Assembly (NCBI GenBank): GCA_015832175.1
Contig: WJXW01000002.1
Location: 744,001 to 808,000, forward strand
DNA: 64,000 nucleotides
Direction: 5' to 3'
From: Paraphaeosphaeria minitans
Taxonomy: Eukaryota; Ascomycota; Dothideomycetes; Pleosporales; Didymosphaeriaceae
Numbering within the stretch: position 1 is the stretch's first letter; the number at the start of each line of letters is the position of its first letter. Positions 12,100-24,500 of the stretch are shown in pieces. Both the position numbers and the translations under genes were made by a program. The notes under the pieces were generated by a model. It ran no database searches. It had not been told where the DNA came from and saw only the letters and a list, made by a program, of their open reading frames with translations.

Positions 12100-12830
12100 C
12101 TGCACAATGAGGGGAAGATGGAATGAAGGCGGTTCCTTGTTCTTGGTGCAGAGAGCAAGGCTGGGCGATGAGGATACCTAGCGTCGCCCTTGATAGGAAC
12201 TAGACTAGCGGCAGATCATTGTGCGCGCCCTGGATTCATAGCCGCGCGCTCAACAGCTGAGAAACAGTCAAAGCACAGTGGAAGAAGAGGAATCTACCAA
12301 CAGCCCGTTGGAACTTCGGCACGAAACAATGCTAGCCAGGTGGCATTCACTGCGGCGCGTTGGAGGAGGGTCTGCCGGCGACGATTGTCCATTGTCCATT
12401 GTCTGGCTCAGGGCGCGGCTCTCTTGCCGCCGAATGACGCAGATGGCGCCTGCACGCGCCCACTAGCCCGAAAGGGACCAACGACGCGCTGGACGTTGCG
12501 TGGATCGTGTGGGCGACGAAACACTTGGCTCCCTTCACCTTTTGTACCTACATACCACCGCCCTTGCGACTCTCGATGCTTCGCTGAGCCCACCTCTTTC
12601 CACGAATACCGCCCCGTCGCTCCTGAAGCACACTCCCATGGCCCTGGCGTAGGCCGTCTCGACCCCCGTACTGCGGTTGTAACGAGATATCGACATAATC
12701 CGGGGACACAGCCCAGTGCCACGACAGCGTGCCCGAGCCCCGAGCCCCGAGCTCGCACCGAACACCGAACGCCGAGTGCCGAGCACGCCCCGAATACCGA
12801 GCTCGCATCGAGCCCCGAGCCCCGACCACC
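12100..12830. other. Upstream region of the CSC1 gene, with short GC-rich repeats
   Basis: This interval should carry the missing first exon of the minus-strand gene and the promoter and leader of the CSC1 gene. From about 12728 to 12828 the leader is built of degenerate repeats of GAGCCCC/GAACACC-type units just before the ATG. Confidence 0.5.
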
Positions 12831-15800
12831 ATGTCAGGCACGAGCAACAACACTGGAGTCGCGCAGGAATCGCAGAACCAGAGCATCAAGACCTTTGCCG
12901 CCTCGCTCTCCACGGCCGCCGTCGTCTTTGGCGTGCAGATTTTCGCTTTCCTGATACTGAGCGGCAATTGGAAGATCCGGCAGTCAAAGGAAACAACGGA
13001 GAAGTCAGCTGCGCGCCAGAGCCTGTTCCACAAGATCTAGTGCGTTGTCCTCTTGCATGATTTCCTGCTGAACCTGTCCTGACTGCATCAGTTACTACAA
13101 AACCACCTTCGTTTCCAAGCGCAGACGAATTGCTGCCCCCACGACCGCTATCGAATCGTTCAAGAATGTCTTCACCATCAGCGACCGCGAGGTCATCCGG
13201 GTCGCAGGTGTCGACGGTTACCTCTTCCTGCAGTACCTCCAGCTGCTGCTTCGCATCTTCATACCCATGGCCCTCGTGATCCTGCCCATTCTCCTGCCCA
13301 TAAACCGCATAGGAGACGTACCTGGCGTGTCGGGTCTGGACTCTTTCGCCTGGCCTAATGTCGGGGTACAATCGAAGCGTCGGCGACTCTGGGCCCACGC
13401 CATCTTGGCCGTCTGCGTGGTCATCTGGGTGTGCTACAACTTTTACAGGGCTCTGAGGAAGTTCGTGCGTCTGCGACAGACCATCCTTACCCTGCCCGAG
13501 CATCGCATTCGCGCCTCTGCCACGACGATTCTGGTGCAAAGCATCCCTCGGAAATGGCTTACCGTCGCTGCGCTCGACGCCCTGTACGATGTGTTTCCAG
13601 GTGGCATCAAGGAAGTCTGGATCAATCGCGACTACGACGAGCTATCTGAGAAGGTCAAGATGAGGACCAAAATCGCACGCGCACTCGAAAGTGCCGAAGT
13701 AAACCTCATCATTGAATGCACCAAAAAGCACAAGAAGTCGGAGGAGAAGAAGGCAAAGCAGGAGGGCAAGAAGAAGAGCAAGAAAGAGAAGAAAGCTGAA
13801 GAGGAGACGCAGAACAAAGCCATCCACCACGAAACTCAGGAATACGGAGTGAGCGTTAATAACCCGCATCAAATCGAGCAGACCCTCCAGGACGTCTTGA
13901 AAGAAGACTCGTCAAGCTCTTCAGCGTTTTCTACGTCTCGATCGCCCTCACCCGAACGCAAGCGCAAAATACTCCCCATTCCCATTTTGGGCGAAGGCAT
14001 CCATGCTGTTGGGGACGGTTTCCGCGATGTTGGAAAATTCGGCGGCAAAATGGTTGGCGGTTTCGCTGGCGGGATCAAAGGAGCATTCGGCAAACAGCTT
14101 GGCCACAACCGTGACACTTCACATCCGGAGACGCTAGCCTCTGGAAGTCCGGTTTCGGCTGACACCGCTGAGTTTGGGGGGAGGGGCACTAGCTCCGACA
14201 CCTTCACCCGGTTGCACGACCCAGCAAAGGTGAAATTTGATTCGGATGGGACTGCGACTGAACCCAACTCCCCCGACTCTGCGGCAGAGCAGAAGCGCCC
14301 GCGCACGGCCGAGTCGACACTGGGTCCGCTCAAGGCCATCAATACTATTAAGAAGTCACGGCTGAATCCAGTTCGGCGATTGAGCGACTTTGCTAGTCCC
14401 CAGCCGTTCCGCGCCGAGGGAGAAGAATTTCCGCTGGAGATCAAGAAGCCCGAAGACAACCACTATGACTACGCTGGCGTCTACGATTCATCGTTTGTGG
14501 AAGATGGCGAGGACGCTGTCTGGAGAAAGTACATCAAGCCCAAAGACCGTGAAACGATGCGAGTGCCTATATTCAACAAGTCATGGTGGCCATCAATTCC
14601 ATTGATCGGCAAGAAGGTGGACACGATCTACTATTGCCGGAAGGAATTGGCCCGGTTGAACCACGAAATTGGACTGGACCAGGCCAATCCCGAACAATTT
14701 CCGTTAATGAACTCTGCCTTCATTCAATTCAACCACCAGGTCGCTGCACACATGGCGTGTCAGTCGCTCAGTCATCACATCCCTCAGCAGATGAATCCCC
14801 GCACTGTCGAGGTCAACCCCAATGACGTGATCTGGGACAACCTTACGATGCCTTGGTGGTCGCGATACGTCCGAATGACCGTTATTGTCGCTACCATTGT
14901 AGCCTTGATTATACTGTGGTCACCTTTGGTCGCCTTCACTGGAGGCCTCTCGAAAATTTCGACTTTGACGGATAGCGTACCATGGCTGGCGTGGATCGAG
15001 AAGCTGCCGGTGTGGCTCATCAGTTTCATCCAGGGTGTGCTGCCTCCTCTTATTCTGGCCATCCTTTTCGCCGTTCTCCCAATCATCCTGCGTTTCATGG
15101 CCGAGATCACCGGTACGACTACAATGGGCGAGAGAGAGCTGCTGGTTCAGAACTTTTACTTTGCGTTCGTGTTCGTCCAGTTGTTCCTCGTGGTGTCCAT
15201 CTCCTCGGGTATCACTGGTTTCATCGATCAAATCCGCGGCGACCCATCTCAGGCGGGCAGCACCATCGTCAATATCCCCCAGACGCTAGCTGAACAACTT
15301 CCAAAGGCGGCTAACTACTTCTTCTCATACATGATTCTGCAGGCGTTTAGTATCAGTTCGGGAACGTTGTTGCAAATCGCCGCGGTAGCGCTCCTTTTAT
15401 TCAGTAGATTCTTGGATACCACTCCGCGAGAGAAAGTCTCGCGCGTGCTCAGCCGACCCGGTATTACCTGGGGAAACATGATTCCCGTATATACAAACTT
15501 CGGCGCCATAGGGCTCATCTACGCCGTCATTGCGCCGCTGTTGATGATCGTGTTGTTGATCACGTTCAGCCTCTTCTGGTTTACATACAGATACCAGATG
15601 ATCTATGTCTCGTACGCCAAAGCCGAAACTAATGGCCTGATCTTCCCGAAGGCGATCAACCAACTCTTCACTGGTCTGTACTTCCTCGAGATCACCTTGA
15701 TTGGTCTGTTCTTCCTGCAAAGAGGACCCGGAGGCGACCTCTCCTGCTTCCCGCAAGGAATCATCATCGTTGTCACTCTAGTTTTCACGGTCCTCTTCCA

Positions 15801-16668
15801 ATTTCTCCTCAATCGCGCCTTCGGACCCCTCTTCAATTACCTCCCAATTACCTTCGAAGACGAGGCTGTGGAGCGCGACCGAGAGTTCCAGCGCGCACAA
15901 GAGACGCGTTGGCAATCCAAGGGCGAAGGCGAAGGCGGCGACGCGGATGAACACACCTCCCTCAACAGCGAGCTCTCTGCCCGTGAAAAGGCCGAACGCC
16001 GCGAATCCCAGCGCCTCGAGGACGAAGATCGCCGCCGCTCCCGAGCCATGCAAGACGGCGCCATTGAGCTCAAGCAATTCGAATCCAGCGGCCAAAGCAC
16101 CCCCCGCATCACCGAAGCCCCCGAGCGCATGCGCCGCACCACGTGGGCCGACCGCTCGCGAGACCGCTCCCGCTCGCACTCCTACCACAAAGGCGACAAC
16201 CCCAACGCGCATTCGCACTCGTCGCACGACTTCGCCCCCTCTAACCCCTCCACGCCGAAGAAGAAAAACAAGAAAACCCCTGTCCACAACCCCCTCGACC
16301 TCGTCACCTCCGCCCTCCGCGCCGGCGTGGACGACCTCGGCCGCCCCATCCGCGACATCGAAGCCCAGACCCTTCCCACGGCCAACCTCTTCGACAACAT
16401 CGACGACCAGCTCGAAGACATCGAGCCCGAGTCCCGCCAGAAGCTGATTAAGCGCAGCTTCCAGCACCCGGCGACGCGCGCGATCCAGCCCGCGGTGTGG
16501 ATCCCGCACGACGAGCTGGGCGTCGCCGCCGACGAGATTGGCCGCACCGGCGCGTTCAGCAGGAAGATTTGGATCACGAGCGTGAATGCGAGACTCGATG
16601 CGAGTGGGCACGTGCTGTATAGGGGGTTGCCGCCGGATCGGGATCCGTTTGAGAACATCGAGGTCTGA
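12831..16668 (+). CDS. Calcium-permeable stress-gated cation channel (CSC1/OSCA/TMEM63, RSN1 type)
   Basis: Large plasma-membrane channel of the OSCA/TMEM63 family, 1261 aa. Exon 1 is 12831-13039 and exon 2 is 13092-16668 (52-nt intron; the frame is kept). Order of domains: an N-terminal RSN1-type membrane region (helices at AAVVFGVQIFAFLIL, then MALVILPILLPI and ILAVCVVIWVCYNF), a cytosolic PHM7-type domain, a seven-helix RSN1_7TM core (VIVATIVALIILWSPLVAF onward to about LLNRAFGPLFNYLP) and a C-terminal PHM7_ext-type tail ending PPDRDPFENIEV. Two unusual insertions are seen in the cytosolic part: a Lys/Glu-rich run (KKSEEKKAKQEGKKKSKKEKK) and a Ser/Pro-rich stretch. A second Arg/Ser-rich stretch precedes the C-terminal domain. 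The role is probably osmotic or mechanical calcium signalling. Confidence 0.93.
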
Positions 16669-17105
16669 GGTGGGAAGAAATATGAAGTGTGGTTTTTTTT
16701 TTCCTTTTCCTTCTTTACTTTGCGTTTTTGATCCCCTCACGAACATACTATTTTTTTCATCTTCCATTCTGGTTGTCTGTGGCCTTGAGCGTGCATAGCG
16801 AGCGCGTCATAGCATAGCGAGGCACGGCGTTGCCTGCTCGTGGAGGAGAGGAAGTCGCGGACGGACGGAAGGACGGACGAGCACGAGACGATACCCCCCC
16901 AGCCCTATGTATAACACCCCGGTCCTGCGTTTCTTGCATTCTTAACCAGGACCTGGTTCGATTATTAATATCACGGTTTTCTTCACATCACCAGATCGAC
17001 CACGCATGCGGTGTGCCCTCTCGCCAATATTGGAGCAAGTTACCGCGGGTTCCAAATATCCTTTGTTCGAGCAGGTCTATCTACCAACGCCAAGGCTATT
17101 GTATT
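16669..17105. other. Convergent intergenic region
   Basis: The interval lies between the CSC1 stop and the end of the minus-strand locus. It has T-runs that suit 3' UTRs and no gene that I can support. Confidence 0.45.
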
Positions 17106-19473
17106 CTAATCAGCCCACCAGTCAAGAACGTCGACCCACCGCCTGAGCACCATTGAATCGTGATAACGCGCATCTTCGTGCCGATACGACGCGAATGTTT
17201 CGTCGAAAACGCGAAAACTGGTGGGGTCCTCGTTGGACTCGGTCTCTGCACTGTCCTCTTTGGCTTCGTCCTCGTTTTGCTCACCTTCATCCTCGTCCTC
17301 ATCCTCGTCCTCGTTGTCACCTTCGCCAGCTTTATCATCTTCGCCCTCGTCATCACTCTTGTCTGCATCCTCACCCTTATCCCTACCCCTATCTCCGTCG
17401 CCATCGCCATCTCCACCCTCGTCCCCATCACTGTCGGAGCTATCCCTCCCCTAAGAGGAAGATCCGTTGTTTCGTGCGTCAGAAAAAGTGTCTGAAGACG
17501 AAGACTCAGAGGGTTGTGGAGTGTTTGTAGGCGTCGGGGCAGGCCCAGGATGTTGCAGGCTCCCCATAGGGGGGAACGGTGCGCCGTCAGATGAGGGGAC
17601 TCCGGGTTCCTTGTCACCAGGACTATCACTGGAATCATTGCCTGAGGTACGGAGTCAGTGTAAGTTCTTCTGCAGGCGAGACACATCCGGCTTGTGCTTC
17701 GTGGTTTACTCACTAGAACTGCCACTGGCACAGCTCGTGATCAAGCTCGCCTCGATCTCAATGGATGGTGTCTCGGTTTGCGCTATGGGAAATGTGGTAG
17801 GACCTCTGTAGATGACCGTCTCATCCGAACACTCTGATGAAGGCGAAGTACTCCTGGAATTGTGTTCTTGCGTCGGCGTGACGCCTCCCCCACTTTTACT
17901 CCCCACACTCGTCGATGATGCATTGTCTTGTTCAGGTGCCGATGACGGGTCGATTGAACCCCAGTCTTCGAGGGGATAAGCAAACGACGGAGGTAACGGA
18001 ACGGCTGGTGCGGTGACAGTGAGGCTTGGTGTAAACGACGGTCGAGCGGAGTTCGGAGAGATAACGATGTTTTCAGAGGGGGGCGTGGCCTCTGATTTAC
18101 CTTGGAGCCTTTTTATCTGTTCAATGAGATTGGAAATTGACAGTCCAGGACCACCTGGCCGTCGACCGTTGTCGCTTGAGGAGGGCCCCAATTGGCGAGA
18201 TGAGTCCGCGGACACTTTCTGGTGCATAATTCGAAGAATCTCAAGCCGTGACTCGTACTGCGTCGGAAGTGGTCGAGTAGCTGGTTCGCGGGCTGGCGAG
18301 GGTGCGGGCTGAGCTGGACCTGTCGTCCGATGAGCCTGTGCCTTTTTGGAGAACAATGCAGCCCTTGTGCGAACCCAGAAGTCGTTGCAAAACAAGCGGG
18401 GACCGAATAGTTCAGCAACCGTGATATAGGTATGCAGCGAACAGTCTAATTATTTTTCAAGCATCACTCACCAGAACTGTTGATGAGGTCCGCGAAATTC
18501 GCCGCCCGGTCCTGACGCTCCCTTGCTTGCATCCGCATTGTCCTGTTCGCGAAAGCTTCAGAGGAGAATCTCCGAGCAAAAACATCGATATGCTGTGGTG
18601 CAAGCCTTCTGACAGCTTGGAGTACATCTCGATTTAGTTTCTCCCTACCTTCGAGCGCAGTAGGCTCATATCCGTCTCCATCATAGAGGCTACTGGCTTG
18701 AGAAGATGGACGATTTGCGGCCTGCTTCTGTTGCCTCGGAGGTGGCGGGTTCGACTTGGGGGTCGCTGTCGGAGTCGCTGTCGGAGGGCGATTCCGTTGG
18801 TTTGAGGGAGGCGGCGGATCGTTTTCACCACGCTCGGGTGTCAACAATGCGTCTGACGAACTTCTTGATATAGTCTCGAGCAGCTCTTCCCTGAGCACAG
18901 TACGCATTTCCTGAATAATCAGTCTAGCTTTTTTCCTTGGTAGCCTGGGATTACTTGCTTCTGTACTGTATTTTATCTCAAAATCCTCAATTTTTGCCTC
19001 GTATTCGGTTTCCAATTGAGCGTAATTCATGCCTCCCTAAAGCTCTTTCAAAGCAATTGCTAAGGCCTTGACAACAATCGCTGGTTTCAATTCGCCGTCC
19101 TCCTCAATGGCCTCGGCATCGTAGATATCGACAAGGAACGTAACAATGGATATGACCGCCTGAGAAGCCCAGGACCAAAGAGGGTGCCGCCATTTTCGAT
19201 TCCATGCGCCAGTGACCGCGGCACTGACGCTGGCATAGTAGACATATATTCTTTTGTTAGACAGGCCGAGTGCCTTGGCTTGCCGGACCTGGGCTCGGGC
19301 TACGGGGAGCAGGATTTTTTCCAGTGTCGCTGTAATCTGTACAATCATGGTCAGCGTCTTTTGAAACAAGTCAGGGAGAAGAGACGTACCTCCTCACTCG
19401 TGGCATTCGCGAGCTTGTGCTGGTGAACCATACCTTTCCAGCGTTCAGTGTCCATGTCCTTGAAAAGCGTCAT
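17106..19473 (-). pseudogene. Unrecognised locus: one frame in three blocks separated by single TAG codons
   Basis: Exons 19473-19390, 19336-18472, 18445-17714 and 17641-17106 join with consensus introns (53, 26 and 72 nt; the 26-nt gap is unusually short) and stay in a single frame. That frame is cut by TAG at 19039-19037 and at 17453-17451. Block A (127 aa) is helical and hydrophobic (WSWASQAVISIVTFLVDIYD). Block B starts with an ATG 6 nt after the first TAG and has 493 aa: a charged helical start, Pro/Ser-rich linkers, and SLHTYITVAELFGPRLFC across the second intron. Block C (114 aa) is strongly acidic, then ends in a protein-like tail (FRVFDETFASYRHEDARY). I do not recognise any block. 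It may be three products, a gene with nonsense mutations, or a readthrough case. The plus-strand Ser-rich ORFs here are shadows of the acidic repeats. Confidence 0.55.
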
Positions 19474-19996
19474 GTGAAGTACCTTGGAACAAGCGAACGT
19501 TGCATCGATGTGCCACGCGCACAAGGGCTGCACTGCACGGCGAGCCCTGCCGTGGAACGCGCATGACAGTGAGTGGTCCAATTATGCGTTGTAGCGAGTG
19601 ACTAGGAATGTTGGTGTCGGATAATGCGAAGCATTGCTGAGCGAATGCGTGGCGAGGTGCTGGGAGGGGAAGCCGGGTACGGGATGAATGTGTGCGATGG
19701 CTTGCCTGATGGCTAAGAAAGTCGTACTTGGCGCATCTTCCTACTGTTGCTACAGGAGGAAGGTGCGTTCGCATTGGGCCATCTTGGGTAGTGTATTTTC
19801 CAATACTGGTCGGTGTACACATAGTCAACAGGGTAGAGTTAGGCTTGCGAAAGGAACCACGCGGCACCACATGTGATGACATCCACAAGGTTTCGTGAAT
19901 ATCGTCAATCCGACGTGCATTCTGAAATCAATATTGATAGAAGCACCATAGCACCCTGGGTATCCTAAGCTCTACCTGAACGCCATATCCAGAGCC
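19474..19996. other. Intergenic region
   Basis: The interval lies upstream of the minus-strand locus and downstream of the Fta4 gene. The minus frame of block A remains open upstream to 19581, so an earlier start is possible. Nothing else was recognised. Confidence 0.4.
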
Positions 19997-20801
19997 TCAC
20001 CATCCGGCGAGAAGCTTGTTCACTTTGTCGTTCGCATCCTCGCTCATGTCCATGTCTTCACCCTCATCCGTAGGCGGGACCTGCACGCCTCCAAACCTTT
20101 CACTGACTCTCCCTGCGACCCTAATGGCCAAGGTTCTCGTCTTTCCTAGTTCCCCTGCCAGCGGACTGTCCTTCCACACCAGGTTCGGCTGCACGTTCTC
20201 CTTCGGCTTGCGATACGGCTCCAGCAGGGCCAATAGTGTACGGGATGTGTTTAGCTTTTGCTGGAGGGTAAGGCGGTGAGCACAAAGGCTTTGTAGGCGT
20301 GTGATGGCGGACAAGTAATCGTCTTGATCAACGCGTTCTTCGGATGAGGACGGAGCGGGATCGGACGAGGTGTCCCAGCGTGTCGGGAGTTTCGCGATGA
20401 CCGAGTCTTGGGTGAGGTCCTCACTTTGGTACAACGCATGCTCTTCGTCGGTCATGTCCGTCGTTGTATCGATTGTCTCGTCGTCGACGTCGCGGGTGCC
20501 CGAGTCCCAGTACAAAGTGTCGATCTGCTCGACGACGTGTTCGCTCATTTGCCGGCTGTAGACGCGCCGAGAGTGCTGCTTTAGCTCGCGGTTCACTATG
20601 ATATGTTGGCCTGTCACACATTGCCGGTGCTTGTGGGTACGCACCTTTGTCTACAGCGCCCTTCAGGACGCTCAGCTCAACGCCGCCATCTATCGCGATC
20701 TGTTTGAGCTTCTCGGAAGGCGCAATGCCGCGGGACAGATGCTGCTTCCTGGACTGCAGGAACTGTTGCTTTTGCTCGACAACCGTCTTGTGTGTCGACA
20801 T
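19997..20801 (-). CDS. fta4: Kinetochore Sim4/COMA complex subunit Fta4-like
   Basis: Predicted inner-kinetochore (CCAN) component, 251 aa, from exons 20801-20645 and 20595-19997 (49-nt intron; the join reads AVDKVNRELKQHSRR). Family features seen: an opening VVEQKQQFLQSRKQHLS, the hallmark HVVEQIDTLYWDSG, an acidic linker and a C-terminal helical part (YLSAITRLQSLCAHRLTLQQK). It ends in a short acidic region followed by KVNKLLAGW. The assignment rests on my recollection of the Fta4/Nkp1 family consensus around the EQID-LYW motif. In fission yeast Fta4 sits in the Sim4 complex with other CCAN proteins at the centromere. Confidence 0.8.
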
Positions 20802-21517
20802 GGCAGCGCGTGAAGGGGCACGCACTCCGGACGTGGGGAGGGGGTGTTCTTGACGTAACAGGGGTGCGCATGAGTGCGTGGGGGTTAGCGCGTTTATCTA
20901 GCTACGCGTGGGGGTTAGCGCAATTCCCTAGGTATGTACATACCGGAATGCCTACGGTACCTACAACCCCACCGCATTTCGTCGTTTCCATCTCATCATA
21001 CTTGTCCATCTATAAAACACACTGCCTGTGCATGGGGTGTCTATTGTGCCTTCATCTTCATCATGAGACCCTACGCCCTCTCATGCTAGGTGCACTGATC
21101 AATGTCTCTTGCAGCTTGCAGCCCAAACCTCCACAACCTCCACCGTGACAGAAGTAACAGCTTTCCTTTAACGCACTGAGTCACCACAGGCACATCCATT
21201 CTTACTAATCTTGCCAAACCCACTCTCGATGACTCTGTTTGTCTGAGGCTCCCAGACATCCCGCCTGAGGTGTCTTATGATGTCTTGACCTACCGTGCAG
21301 CGTGCTTTCCTATAGAGCTGCGGCTGCCGGAAGCCTCTCAATTACCACCAGCATTGACACTGAGTTGGCAAGAACACCCGTTTCACAGTTATCCTATTTG
21401 TTCTCCCCCACCCACCGTACTCGTCCTCTCGCATTCATCACAATCAATAGCCACTCACCATATTCATCGTTTATCATTCATCACGATCAATCGTTACCTT
21501 AAACACTGCCTATCATT
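20802..21517. other. Divergent intergenic region (Fta4 / second Argonaute)
   Basis: Presumed promoters of both genes. It contains an exact 16-bp direct repeat (GCGTGGGGGTTAGCGC) at 20876-20891 and 20906-20921. The plus-strand ORFs here have no coding character. Confidence 0.45.
20876..20921. repeat. Exact 16-bp direct repeat, 30-bp period
   Basis: GCGTGGGGGTTAGCGC occurs twice with starts 30 bp apart in the region between Fta4 and the broken Argonaute. It could be a duplicated factor-binding site or a small duplication. Confidence 0.7.
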
Positions 21518-24500
21518 ATGTCGTCCCGTCAAGGCGGAGGCAGCCGTCCGAACGGCCAAGGCGGGCAACCTCGCAGATCAACACACGCTCCCGCCAAATC
21601 TAACAGTACTTCCGGATATATCAACAGAGACGTTGACTCGGCGATGCACTACCCTCCCGCTTCGGCATACTCTCTGCCTAAAACAACTGTTGCTGGCGAA
21701 GAATGGTCGGTGCCCAAGGAGATGAGCAACAGAAAGGAGCTGTTGCGTCAGATTGATCGGCCGACTTTCCCACTTCGAGAAGCCTTCAGTGTCGATAACG
21801 GGAAAGTAGTCACGAACCACTTCACATGCACAATATCTGCCGAAAAGCTCTACGAGTACAAGATCGTCGGCTTTCCAAGCAAGAACCGGAAGGATGTGAA
21901 GGCAGTCTTTCGACAAGCGGTGGAAGACTGGCCTATCCTACAGCAGAACCGATGCCACTTCGCTACCGACGATTTTGATACCATAGTCTCGTGGATACCA
22001 TTTCATGAAAAGATTGCGACCCCGCAGGTAGAAGTCACTCTTTAACAAGCCCTCGACAGCGTCACTTTTGAACAAGCCCTCGACAGCGTCACTCTTGAAC
22101 AAGCCCTCGACAGCGTCACTCTTGAACAAGCCCTCGACAGCGTCACTCTTGAACAAGCCCTCGACAGCGTCACTCTTGGAACAGAGCCCTACAGTGAAAC
22201 CCATCCAACATGGGATGGCCCACAACTTCAAAGCAACAATCGAACCGTGGTACTAAAATTCCTGTTTGTTCGCGGGTTCAGTGTTCAAGACCTTAGCATG
22301 TACTCAATGGCCCATCCAAAACACGACAGGACTGACTTTAATGATATCGCTCGCTGTCTGAACATTCTCATTGCGCAGAGCTTGAGCAATGATGTCCATA
22401 AACAGTCTGCAAACAAGTTCTTCGTCAAGACAGCGCGCAAGTGTTTGGGAGAATCTCAATCGCTGGAGGCGATTCGCGGTTATTTCTACAACATCAAGCC
22501 CGGTATGGGCAATATAATTCTCAACTTCAACATCTCTACCAGTGCCTTCGTGCGACCGATCCTTGTCAGCGAGTTCTTAACAGACAACACCACTTTCAAT
22601 ATCGGGGAACCCGAGGCATTGTTGAGAAAGCTTCGTGTCTATATAGAACACGAACATCTCTTTTATAATCCCGAGAAGATGCCCAAAATCAATGGCGAAC
22701 ACTCCAGGATGTGGCATGTACGCGGGCTATCTGGAATTCCCATTGGCAAACAGACTTTCCGGAACAAGAAACGCGACGAAGACGGGAAGTTCATGAGGGA
22801 TTCCATAAATAGATACGTCTACGAAGGGTCTGAGTTCACCGTCATCGACTGCCTCAAAACTGGTACGTGACACAGAGCTGGTGGCTTCCTCCTGGCTATG
22901 CTAATACAATGGTACAGTCTTCCGAAGAACCATCGACGCCAGCTTGAAAGCTGTCAATGTCAGCCCCAACAACGACGACCCGATATGGTATCCACATGAA
23001 TTCTTGAGGATTGTCCCTTTTCAGGTCTATTCGAAGCCAGTGCCCGAACGCCTTACTCAAGCCATGGTGGGGGAAGCTTGTCATGACCCTGCCATTAGTC
23101 GAGCTATGATCCAAGCGGAAGGATTGAGCAGTCTAGGCTTCGTTGCAGGCGAACGTTCAAAGACTTTCGTGAGTCGAAGATTCCATTCTACCTTGAAGTT
23201 CCCTTTCTGACTACCACGAAGAACCTTCGAAACGATGTTCCTGTCCAATTGCACTGTGGCATGGTGCACGTTCCCTCCCTAGGCCTTGGATTTCCGCAAG
23301 TCTACTATAGACAGCCGGTGAACAAACGCGCTTCCAGCTGGCCGGTGCCAGACGACACTAAGTTCCGATTTCTCACAACCCGCGAGAAGCCCTTCAAATA
23401 CGTTCTGCTGAAGGCGCCTGGTGTAGATAATTCGTCGCTTCAATTCTACGATAATCTGCTACGTGCACACATCACCCGATGTGGTTTCAACCCCAACCAA
23501 GCACAAAACGTTAATCCTGCCAACAACAAGCTAGTCACGTCTCTAGCTGACTTGGAGCCAGTATTGAAGCTGGCGCAAACTACCAGTGTAAATCTTGTGA
23601 TACTGATCTTACCCAAGACTGACCGGTCTTGGTATTGACGTCTGAAGAATCTCTGCGACAGGAAATTCGGATTGCACTCAGTGTGTATGGTGGAGAACCT
23701 GAAGAAAAGCGACCGCGCCTTCGTTCAGTACATGCAAAATATTTCAATGAAAGTTAACCTCAAATTTGGCGGCATCAATCATACTGCTCTGGCGCCTAAC
23801 GAGCGCTTTCCGGACACGATGTTCCTGGGTGCGGACCTGATTCACGCCATTAGCGGGACTATCGCTGCCGTAGTGGGTTCAGTTGACCCCAATGTTGGTC
23901 GGTGCCTTGGTAGTGTACGTCTTCAAGATGTTCAGCAGCAAAGATCATGAGGTACGTATGGATAGGTTACGTTGAGAGGACATAATGAAGCTGAAATCCA
24001 CAGATCATCTACACGCTCGAAGACATGGTCTATGAGCGTCTGCTCCATTGGGAGAAGTTTTTGATTCAGCACCAGATGAGAAAGCTGCCGGAAAAGATCA
24101 TATACTACCGCGACGGCGCCAGTAGTGGGCACTATGGGAAGATTCAAGATGTGGAGCTTGCCGCCAGTGATCGGGCCTATGCCAAAGCCAGGACCGCGTT
24201 GAAACTGACTTCTCAACCCATCAAGCTCACAGCCGTCATCGTGACCAAGCGGCACCACACACGGTTCTATTTCCTGCCTGGACAACAAGGTGATAAGTGG
24301 GGGAACGGCAATACACTCCCCGGTACGAGCGTCGATAAGCTTGTGACATCGCCTTACTATCAGGACTTCTTTTTGCAATCTCACAGTGGAATCAAAGGCA
24401 CTGCGAGGCCGGCACACTACTTTGTGCTTCAAAACGACAATCCTAGTTTGAATTTGAACAAACTGCGCGACCTGGTAATAAATACCTTCCCACCTTACAT

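Noticed and set aside
12100..12158. TTG start at 12158 for the small minus-strand gene
   Set aside because: Non-ATG starts are rare in fungal nuclear genes; an upstream exon joined at the CAG acceptor is more likely.
15778..16767. 329-codon minus-strand ORF
   Set aside because: Antisense to the conserved C-terminal domain of CSC1; composition (Val/Gly/Arg-rich) is that of a shadow frame.
17160..17495. Plus-strand hydrophobic and Ser-rich ORFs
   Set aside because: They are the complement of the acidic repeat (GAG/GAC codons) of the minus-strand locus.
22034..22177. CRISPR array
   Set aside because: Units are directly adjacent without spacers and keep reading frame; it is a minisatellite in a eukaryotic gene.
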